From: Flavobacterium granuli
GTDB lineage: Bacteria > Bacteroidota > Bacteroidia > Flavobacteriales > Flavobacteriaceae
DNA: 64,000 nt
NCBI RefSeq assembly: GCF_900129705.1
Contig: NZ_FQWO01000009.1
Location: forward strand, 1-64,000
Reading direction: 5' to 3'
The notes under the pieces were generated by a model that was not told the DNA's origin, did no database searches, and was given only the letters and a program-made list of their open reading frames with translations. This document shows, one piece after another, positions 15,048 to 21,830 of the stretch (positions are counted from its first letter, which is position 1; every line of letters starts with the position of its first letter). The position numbers and the translations under genes were made by a program.

Positions 15048-15269
15048 TTACAAATCCATTAACTTAAAAAACTCTGAAAGTTTCAAATTTCTTGCCTCGC
15101 ATATTTTTTTTATGGTTTCGAAACTCATATTATAATTTGGATCATTTTTGATACTTCTAACCGTTTTTTCATCAAGGTTGTGTTCAACAGCAAAAGTACT
15201 TTGAGATTTAGCTTTGCTAACCCATTCATTCTTGATAAAGTCAACAATAATACGATTTGTACTCTTCAT
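15048..15269 (-). CDS. Small XRE-like helix-turn-helix regulator
   Basis: This 73-residue protein consists almost only of an HTH domain: STFAVEHNLDEKTVRSIKND is the turn region and MSFETIKKICEARNLKLSEF the following helices, typical of the XRE/Cro fold. It is divergent from a TAnnTTTG promoter at 15331-15364. A perfect palindrome (CGGATT CA AATCCG) lies between them and is a reasonable operator. It probably autoregulates and may control the downstream non-coding transcript. It could be a lone regulator left from a mobile element. A terminator hairpin follows the stop. Confidence 0.8.
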   Translation of the reverse strand: MKSTNRIIVDFIKNEWVSKAKSQSTFAVEHNLDEKTVRSIKNDPNYNMSFETIKKICEARNLKLSEFFKLMDL

Positions 15270-15304
15270 ATTAACAAATTAAATCCATAAAGGGTAAAAT
15301 AATT

Positions 15305-15318
15305 CGGATTCAAATCCG
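15305..15318. promoter_or_regulatory. Palindromic candidate operator
   Basis: CGGATT-CA-AATCCG is a perfect 6-bp inverted repeat located 35 bases upstream of the XRE start codon and just before the divergent promoter. A second near-palindrome, ATATTCGAAATAT, follows at about 15320-15332. The position fits autoregulation by the XRE protein. Confidence 0.45.
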
Positions 15319-15330
15319 ATATTCGAAATA

Positions 15331-15364
15331 TTTGACTATATTTGCTTATAATAAATTATATTTG
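15331..15364 (+). promoter_or_regulatory. Candidate promoter of a non-coding transcript
   Basis: TTTGAC at 15331-15336 and TATATTTG at 15357-15364 are separated by 20 bases, a good match to Bacteroidota TTG/TAnnTTTG promoters. A second TATATTTG lies at 15337-15344. No protein gene follows for 2 kb, which points to an RNA product starting near 15371. Confidence 0.55.
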
Positions 15365-15370
15365 CGATTC

Positions 15371-15693
15371 TTCATATAAAAGCATTGAAGCATTCGCTTT
15401 GAATTTCGTCTTAGAAAACTGGTAATTTTAAAAGGAACGAAATGATAAGTACGATGCTCACGTCCCATGGCGTGGGCTCACTTATTGTTCCCGGGTATAC
15501 CAGTACCTCTAAGGCAGTAAGATGAGTTCCATGCCATTTATTTTATACTATTGGCTCAATACTCCGCTTAAATTCTTAGCACCACTTCATAATATTCATA
15601 GTCTCGCAAAGTTTTGATTTTAATATTGCTATGACTTGACGAGGTCGCTTCGTCGAAAAATACCTGACAGTCATTGGCTGTCCTCCTTTTAAT
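15371..15693 (+). ncRNA. Candidate structured non-coding RNA
   Basis: Downstream of a good promoter lies a long rod-like hairpin: ACTGGTA/TACCAGT outside (about 15419 and 15506), then GGAAC/GTTCC, ATAAGT/ACTTAT and CACG/CGTG inside, with internal bubbles between. The apex includes CCCATGG. A second stem, GACAG/CTGTC followed by CTCCTTTT (about 15664-15692), could be the terminator, giving about 320 nt. The rod with bubbles recalls 6S-type RNA, for which a Flavobacteria-specific Rfam model exists, but I cannot confirm a match. Ends are estimates. Confidence 0.45.
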
Positions 15694-15724
15694 TTCAAAT
15701 CTATGACCAAAATGCAATTACACA

Positions 15725-15835
15725 CCTAAAACAGCCAACGCCTTGCGTTAACCGTGGTTATTATTACTAAGCCACTCATTACCAGTCTAAAAAACCACCT
15801 TTTCTAAACTGGTCTGCAATACCTATGCCAACTTT
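15725..15835. repeat. Imperfect 110-bp repeat, unit 1
   Basis: It contains three stems: AACGC/GCGTT (loop CTT), GTGGTTA/TAAGCCAC and ACCAGT/ACTGGT. It ends CCTATGCCAACTT. Unit 2 at 15901-16010 has the same order of blocks. Differences within the second stem partly compensate each other, hinting at selection for structure. Confidence 0.6.
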
Positions 15836-15900
15836 AAACAATGAACTACTCGCTATTAACCATTAACTATAAAAGCCCATGAATAAAATAACAAAGCCCC

Positions 15901-16010
15901 CCTAAAAAACCAACGCCTTGCGTTAACCGTGGTTTATATCACTAAACCACAAAATCCCAGTCAGGAAAATGCACTTTTCTTAACCGGTCAGGAATCCCTA
16001 TGCCAACTTC
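15901..16010. repeat. Imperfect 110-bp repeat, unit 2
   Basis: It shares CCAACGCCTTGCGTTAACCG and the ending CCTATGCCAACTT with unit 1. Its second stem is the perfect GTGGTTTA/TAAACCAC. The 65 bases between units show no matching block. Unit function unknown. Confidence 0.6.
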
Positions 16011-16150
16011 TCGATACAATTTTATAAAAAGGCTATCACTATTTTATAAAATCACTCGAAGTGACGGAGATCAACCCATAACAAATAACTGATAACCCAT
16101 AACAAAAAAACCGCCTATGATGAAATAAACTAAGTAAAAGCAATGACACT

Positions 16151-16227
16151 CCTGCACCGCACGGTCCTTTGAGCAAAAGATCTCATTAATTTAATTTGAA
16201 TTTATTAATGGTGCAGGATGTTTTTTT
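16151..16227 (+). terminator. Large hairpin followed by a T run
   Basis: CCTGCACC (16151-16158) pairs with GGTGCAGG (16210-16217). ATTAAT arms inside add stability, and eight Ts follow from 16220. It looks like a terminator for transcription from the left, possibly for the non-coding region upstream. Confidence 0.5.
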
Positions 16228-16230
16228 ATA

Positions 16231-16290
16231 GTGAGATGTGAGTCGTGAGATGTGAGTTGTGAGATGTGAGATGTGAGTCGTGCGTTGTGT
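16231..16290. repeat. GTGAGATGTGAG microsatellite-like tract
   Basis: About 60 bases consist of imperfect units of GTGAGATGT and GTGAGTCGT. A single unit recurs at about 16350. There is no coding potential. Confidence 0.7.
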
Positions 16291-16450
16291 TATTCGATCC
16301 TTCGATCCTTCGACAAAAGCTCAGGACTGGCTCAGCTCAGCTCAGGATGACGATGAGATGTGAGAATATAGAGTATAGAAGTAAGATAGACGATGGACGA
16401 AATACGATGGACGAACAACCATAAACCATCGTGATAACTATCTGGACTGA

Positions 16451-16506
16451 CAACCCACAACCCACAACCCATAACCCATAACTCCTAACCGATAACTAAT
16501 AACCTA
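16451..16506. repeat. ACAACCC/ATAACCC tandem tract
   Basis: Seven- to eight-base units of ACAACCC, ATAACCC and related forms run for about 55 bases and degrade to the right. Similar words occur at 16070-16105. Purine strand asymmetry mirrors the tract at 16231. Confidence 0.65.
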
Positions 16507-16515
16507 CTAAATAAC

Positions 16516-16596
16516 ATGAAATATTACAGACAAATACAAGCCTTATTAATACTAGCATTTATAACATTGATATGCCTATGGATTTATGGTCACTAA
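16516..16596 (+). CDS. Possible 26-residue membrane peptide
   Basis: The frame reads MKYYRQIQALLILAFITLIC and ends LWIYGH, a basic N-terminus followed by one hydrophobic helix, a common form of real bacterial micropeptides. There is no recognisable ribosome site and no conservation evidence. It sits in a long non-coding stretch, so it may be chance. Confidence 0.3.
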   Translation: MKYYRQIQALLILAFITLICLWIYGH

Positions 16597-16743
16597 TTTT
16601 CTTTTTTGCTTGATCAACCCTTCGACTTCGCTCAGGGTGACGGAAACAAAAAAATATTCATGCTTTGTTATTGTTTTTTGGTATTCATGAATCTTCGATT
16701 TCAAGTCTGCGCTCCCTCATCGGTCAAATTAGTTTTCGAATTA

Positions 16744-16773
16744 GCTTCGCTCTGGTCGCCTGCGGCTCGGGTC
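16744..16773 (+). repeat. Short G+C-rich repeat, copy 3
   Basis: GCTTCGCTCTGGTCGCC ... GGCTCGGGTC has the same ends and orientation as the copies at 435-460 and inside the RAYT gene. The middle is degenerate. Confidence 0.5.
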
Positions 16774-16914
16774 TAAAAGAAAAGAACTCGCTTCGCTCAA
16801 ACAGCTTTTCTTTTTACGTATTCTTCAAACATTTGACACTCGACTGCGGAAGCTAAGGACAATTGAATCTCGGAAACGATAATAATTTGATATCTAATGA
16901 GAATTAAGAATGTA

Positions 16915-17120
16915 GAACCAAAGTTTCATCAAAATACGCTCTCGTAAAAACCGCCCTTCTATTTTTATCCCAGAAAATCGAAGAATGGATTTAAGCCTTG
17001 GCCGAAGGGAGTGACCCCCGAGTCGAGTGCGTAGCACGAGCGGCTGGGGTCGCGATAGGGAAATACATCCGAAGATTTTCAGGATAAAAATAGTCAGGCT
17101 AGCGTTTTTTGGTTCTTTTT
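16915..17120. repeat. Large imperfect inverted repeat with G+C-rich core
   Basis: The arms at 16959-16992 (CTATTTTTATCC, GAAAATC, GAAGAATGGATTT) and 17061-17093 (AAATACATCCGAAG, GATTTTC, GGATAAAAATAG) are complementary over about 33 bases. Weaker outer complementarity (GAACCAAA/TTTGGTTC-like) extends it. The core has a G+C-rich stretch with GTGACCCCCGAGTCGAGTGC and GGCTGGGGTCGCGA that can pair internally. It has no ORF. It resembles intergenic elements repeated in flavobacterial genomes. Confidence 0.6.
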
Positions 17121-17375
17121 TGGGCGATGCAAAAAAGAACAGAATACCAATTAAAATCCAACTGCTTATAGATAAAAATAAATTAATGTTTAATTCCTAA
17201 CCACTAACAAAAATCGCCTATGACAGAATAAAAAACCTTACCTCAAGACTTTAAGACATTTGACTTGATGACTTTAAGACTTTAAGACTTATAAAAAAAA
17301 GCCCTCTAACCGTCTGGACAACTGAAGAGGACCATCGCAAACAAAACTAACGTTTCATTAAACTAAACCAATATT

Positions 17376-20300
17376 ATGAAAAATTCTTCATTTTACAAAA
17401 GGGCTTCCGCTTTATGCTACCTAATCCTTATCGGGATTATCCTAAGCAGCACCCCAGCCTTAGCTAACAAAAAGCTGAGGCCACAGCTGTCTGAACGACA
17501 GCAAAACCAAATAAGCGGTACCATAACCGATGGCAGAGCATCCTTGCCGGGCGTCACCATCGCCATAAAAAACCGTGTCAATTATGCCGTCCTATCCGAC
17601 TTTGATGGCAAATACAGCCTCCTAGCCAAAGCCAATGACACCTTAGTCGTGAGCTATATCGGTTACAAAACAGCTATAATCCCTATAAACTACCGCAAAA
17701 ACATCCACATCCAGCTACAGGAAGACATCACCTCCTTACAGGAAGTCCGCATCAATGCCGGTTATTATTCCGTCAAAGAAAAGGAACGTACTGGAAGTAT
17801 TGCCCGCATAACGGCCAAAGACATCGAGACCCAACCTGTAACCAATGTGCTGGCTACTATGCAGGGCAGGATGGCGGGGGTGAATATTACCCAAAGTTCT
17901 GGTATTGCAGGAAGTGGTTTCGACATTAAAATACGGGGCCAAAACAGCTTGAGAACCGACGGAAATGAACCGCTCTACATTATTGATGGGGTGCCCTATG
18001 CCTCTGATCCTATTGGCGTAGGTTATACCGCGACCGTTATGCCATTACCCACAAGTCCGCTGAATAATTTCAATCCCGGCGACATTGAGAGCATTGAAAT
18101 TCTAAAGGATGCCGATGCTACCGCCATATACGGCTCAAGGGGTGCGAATGGCGTGGTGCTACTGACTACCAAAAAGGGAAAAGCAGGCAAAACAACTTTC
18201 TCTGCCAACTTACAACGCGGAACGGCTCAAGTGACCCGATTTGCCGACTTGATGAAGACCGAACAATATCTTGAAATGCGCAAAGAGGCTTTCGCTAACG
18301 ATGGAGTTACAAATTATCCTGCCAATGCCTATGATGTGAACGGTACTTGGGATCCCAATCGATATACCGACTGGCAAAAGAAATTGACCGGGGGAACAGC
18401 ACAAATAACCAATGTGCAAACAGCTATTTCAGGAGGTTCTGGCTTAACACAGTTTCTGATCAGTGGCAATTACGGTAAAGAAACCACCGTATTTCCCGGT
18501 GATTTCAACTATCAAAAAGGAAACATTAGAGCCAACCTGAACCATACTTCACAGGACAAACGTTTCAAAACCAACTTTGCTGCCGGATATACGCTTCAAG
18601 ATAACGACCAACCAGCAAAGAATTATACTGGAGAATCACGAACACTGGCTCCCAATGCACCAGCATTGTATGATGAAGAAGGCAAGCTCAATTGGGAAAA
18701 TGGCACATTCAATAACCCATTACGCAATTTACAAGGAAAGTTCCTGGCTAAGACCTATGATTTAGTGGCCAACCTAGGTCTTTCCTACCAATTACTGCCA
18801 AGTTTGGAAATCAAATCTAACTTTGGCTTCACTGATTTAAAACACCAAGAAAGCAGTTCGCAACCCTCCACCATTTACAACCCTGCTTGGGAAATAGGCC
18901 CTGAATATTCCTTAATTTCTATTGGTAATACGACACGTCAATCTTGGATTATCGAACCTCAACTCCATTATAAACAAAATCTAAACGAAGATCTTGCACT
19001 CGATGTAGTACTGGGAAGTACGTTTCAGCAACAAACAGCTCGTCAACTGGTGCAACGCGCGAGTGGTTTTACCAGTAACAGTCTCATCAACAACCTTGCA
19101 GCAGCCTCGGATGTAACGGTAGACATTGATGATAACTCCGTTTACAAATACCAAGCCTTCTTTGGTCGTGTCAACTTGAATTGGAACAAGAAATACATCC
19201 TCAATTTGACCGGCAGACGTGATGGTTCCAGTCGGTTTGGTCCAGGAAAACAGTTTGCTGCTTTTGGAGCCGTTGGCGCGGCATGGCTCTTTAGCGAAGA
19301 AAATTTCTTCAAGAATAGCGTATTGAGCTTTGGAAAACTAAGAGCCAGTTATGGTATTACGGGGAGTGACCAAATTGGTAATTACCAGTTCTTAGACACC
19401 TATAGCGCTACGGGTGGCAATTACCAAGGGGTGATTGGCTTATTACCTACCCGATTGTTCAATCCCAATTTTGCTTGGGAAACCAACCGCAAATTAGAAG
19501 TCGCACTGGAAACGGGCGTACTAAAGGATCGAATATTTTTGACACTAGCTGCTTTCCGAAACCGATCTTCGAATCAATTGGTAGGCATCCCTTTACCCTC
19601 CACTACAGGTTTTACTTCCATACAAGCCAACTTGGATGCGACCGTACAGAATACTGGTATAGAAACCACGCTACGAACCCTAAACCTAGAGACCAAAAAT
19701 TTTACGTGGAGTACGAACTTTAATATTAGCGTGCTTCGGAATGAATTAGTATCCTTCCCGGATTTAGAAGGCTCCACTTATCGCAATCAATTTGTTATTG
19801 GATCGCCACTTAACATCCAGAAAATGTTTCATTTGGAAGGAGTTAACCCTCAAACGGGTTTGTATCAATATAAGGATGTGAACGGCGACGGAAAAATTAC
19901 GGCTGAGGCTGACCAAACAACGATAGTAGACCTTAATCCTAAATTTTATGGAGGCTTGCAGAATCAGATAAAGTATAAAAATTGGCAGTTGGATTTCTTG
20001 TTTCAATTTGTGAAGCAACAAAATCTAAACACGGCAGCAGCTGGCTTTCCCGGAATGCTGGGCAACCAAGCCGCAGCACTTTCAGACCACTGGCAAAAAC
20101 CGGGAGACATCGCTACCTACCAACGTTTTACAACCGGCATGGATGAAGACGCTGTAGAAGCACAAATAAATTACTACAGTAGTGATGGTGTCATTACTGA
20201 CGCTTCCTTTATTCGTTTAAAAAATATAGCCTTAAGCTACAGTTTACCAAAGGAATGGCTCAAAGGAGCAGGATGTAAAATAGTCGTGGAAGGACAGAAC

Positions 20301-20405
20301 CTATTGACCTTTACCCACTATAAAGGAGCTGATCCTGAATTTTTAATTACCAATTCACTACCTCCTTTAAAAATTATAACGACAGCGATACAATTTAATT
20401 TCTAA
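17376..20405 (+). CDS. SusC/RagA-type TonB-dependent outer-membrane receptor
   Basis: This 1009-residue protein has a signal peptide (about 1-30), then a carboxypeptidase-like beta-sandwich (about 45-125, ISGTITDGRASLPGVTIAIK ... VVSYIGYKTAII). The plug domain (about 135-260) contains the hallmark LYIIDGVPY and ATAIYGSRGANGVVLLTTKKG, and the C-terminal half is the 22-strand barrel. With the SusD lipoprotein starting 12 bp downstream it forms an uptake complex driven by TonB. The third gene is a peptidase rather than a glycosidase, so peptides are the likely substrate, as in RagAB. No anti-sigma or ECF pair is adjacent. The higher G+C content than the left island indicates a core-type gene. 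Confidence 0.95.
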   Translation: MKNSSFYKRASALCYLILIGIILSSTPALANKKLRPQLSERQQNQISGTITDGRASLPGVTIAIKNRVNYAVLSDFDGKYSLLAKANDTLVVSYIGYKTAIIPINYRKNIHIQLQEDITSLQEVRINAGYYSVKEKERTGSIARITAKDIETQPVTNVLATMQGRMAGVNITQSSGIAGSGFDIKIRGQNSLRTDGNEPLYIIDGVPYASDPIGVGYTATVMPLPTSPLNNFNPGDIESIEILKDADATAIYGSRGANGVVLLTTKKGKAGKTTFSANLQRGTAQVTRFADLMKTEQYLEMRKEAFANDGVTNYPANAYDVNGTWDPNRYTDWQKKLTGGTAQITNVQTAISGGSGLTQFLISGNYGKETTVFPGDFNYQKGNIRANLNHTSQDKRFKTNFAAGYTLQDNDQPAKNYTGESRTLAPNAPALYDEEGKLNWENGTFNNPLRNLQGKFLAKTYDLVANLGLSYQLLPSLEIKSNFGFTDLKHQESSSQPSTIYNPAWEIGPEYSLISIGNTTRQSWIIEPQLHYKQNLNEDLALDVVLGSTFQQQTARQLVQRASGFTSNSLINNLAAASDVTVDIDDNSVYKYQAFFGRVNLNWNKKYILNLTGRRDGSSRFGPGKQFAAFGAVGAAWLFSEENFFKNSVLSFGKLRASYGITGSDQIGNYQFLDTYSATGGNYQGVIGLLPTRLFNPNFAWETNRKLEVALETGVLKDRIFLTLAAFRNRSSNQLVGIPLPSTTGFTSIQANLDATVQNTGIETTLRTLNLETKNFTWSTNFNISVLRNELVSFPDLEGSTYRNQFVIGSPLNIQKMFHLEGVNPQTGLYQYKDVNGDGKITAEADQTTIVDLNPKFYGGLQNQIKYKNWQLDFLFQFVKQQNLNTAAAGFPGMLGNQAAALSDHWQKPGDIATYQRFTTGMDEDAVEAQINYYSSDGVITDASFIRLKNIALSYSLPKEWLKGAGCKIVVEGQNLLTFTHYKGADPEFLITNSLPPLKIITTAIQFNF

Positions 20406-20416
20406 TACTATTGATC

Positions 20417-21829
20417 ATGAAAAATATTATCCAAAAAAGCAAGTCTCACTACTTTGTGACAACTGCTATCCGGTTCTTTTCTATTTGCATTCCGCTATTA
20501 ATGCTTTCCTGTGATGATTTCGTACAAGTCGCTGTTCCATCTACCCAACTTTCGTCTCCACTGGTTTTTGAAAACAACAGCACAGCCACGGCTGCCTTAG
20601 GTGCAATATATGCACAAATAAGAGATAACGGCTTGCTGACCGGAAATCCAAACGGCATGCAGTCAAAATTAGGCGAATACACCGATGAACTGACTTTTTA
20701 TGGTGCAGGAGGTCAAACAGATGCATCCTTTTACAATAATATTGTGTTGCCTACTAATATGGATGTTAAAAACTGGTGGAACACGACTTATCAGCAACTG
20801 TATACTACCAATGCCCTATTGGAAGGTGTTGAAAACTCCAAATCCCTCACAGCATTTCAAAAGGAGCGGCTTAGAGGTGAAGGACTTTTCATCCGAGCCC
20901 TATTGCATTTTCATTTGACCAACCTCTATGGTGCCATACCCTATGTAAAAACCACCGATTATATAGCTAACACCAAAATTGGTAAAATGGGAACTACAAA
21001 GGTGTATGAGAATGTAGAAGTGGATTTACTGGAATCCGAAGCATTATTGGATGTAGAATACATTAGTTCGGAACGCATACGTCCCAATAAAGCCACGGTG
21101 CAAGCACTATTGGCAAGACTGTATTTGTACAGTGGTAGGTGGGGCGAAGCGGCTAATAGTGCTTCAGCAGTGCTTAACAATAGCCTGCTGTATGTAGATG
21201 ATGGCAACCTAGAAACCGTTTTCCTGAAAGGCAACTTGGGTAACATTTGGCAATTATTGCCTGACACGGATGGACGTAATACCTTAGAAGCTGAAACCCA
21301 TGTGTTTTTACAAGGACCACCACCAGTTTCAGCCTTAAGTGTGGACTTCGTAAATTCTTTTGAAGCAGGAGACCTCAGAAAAACACACTGGATAAAGGAA
21401 GTGACGAATGGAACAGACGTATGGTACCATGCCTATAAATACAAAGCCTACAACAATTCGCAGGGCTCGGTAGAGTATTCTATTGTGTTTCGAACTGCAG
21501 AATTGTACTTGATTCGGGCTGAAGCAAGAGCCCAACAGGGAGAACTGATCGCTGCGCAAGAAGACCTCAACAAAATACGAAATAAAGCGGGGCTATCAAA
21601 CACATCAGCTTCAACTAAGGAACAAATTATCAGCGCCATTGTAAAAGAACGAAAAAGCGAACTATTTACAGAAGGGCATCGTTTTTTTGATTTGAAAAGA
21701 AATATGCTGCTCGATGAAATACTAGCCCCTACAAAACCAGGATGGGATACAAATGACCAACTCCTGCCACTACCCGAAACAGAACTGCTGCTCAATCCCA
21801 ATTTAAAACCACAAAACAATGGCTATTAA
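20417..21829 (+). CDS. SusD/RagB-type surface lipoprotein
   Basis: The ATG at 20417 (MKNIIQKSKSH) gives a 470-residue protein with a lipoprotein signal ending LLMLSC, so Cys at about residue 32 becomes lipidated. The body shows the TPR-rich SusD fold: KERLRGEGLFIRALLHFHLT, then RPNKATVQALLARLYLYSG, and the C-terminal RAEARAQQGELIAAQEDLNK ... ERKSELFTEGHRFFDLKR typical of the family. It acts as the lid on the SusC barrel at the outer membrane. Its stop overlaps or abuts the start of the peptidase gene, so the three genes form one operon. Confidence 0.95.
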   Translation: MKNIIQKSKSHYFVTTAIRFFSICIPLLMLSCDDFVQVAVPSTQLSSPLVFENNSTATAALGAIYAQIRDNGLLTGNPNGMQSKLGEYTDELTFYGAGGQTDASFYNNIVLPTNMDVKNWWNTTYQQLYTTNALLEGVENSKSLTAFQKERLRGEGLFIRALLHFHLTNLYGAIPYVKTTDYIANTKIGKMGTTKVYENVEVDLLESEALLDVEYISSERIRPNKATVQALLARLYLYSGRWGEAANSASAVLNNSLLYVDDGNLETVFLKGNLGNIWQLLPDTDGRNTLEAETHVFLQGPPPVSALSVDFVNSFEAGDLRKTHWIKEVTNGTDVWYHAYKYKAYNNSQGSVEYSIVFRTAELYLIRAEARAQQGELIAAQEDLNKIRNKAGLSNTSASTKEQIISAIVKERKSELFTEGHRFFDLKRNMLLDEILAPTKPGWDTNDQLLPLPETELLLNPNLKPQNNGY

Positions 21830-21830
21830 A

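Noticed and set aside
15725..16010. Possible CRISPR array
   Set aside because: Only two long units, with internal structure and no short regular repeat-spacer pattern; no cas genes in the window.
16231..16506. Possible phase-variable locus
   Set aside because: The tandem tracts are not inside or directly upstream of a gene whose frame or promoter they could switch.
16665..16856. 63-codon plus-strand frame
   Set aside because: Made largely of the G+C-rich repeat and simple sequence in a gene-free stretch.
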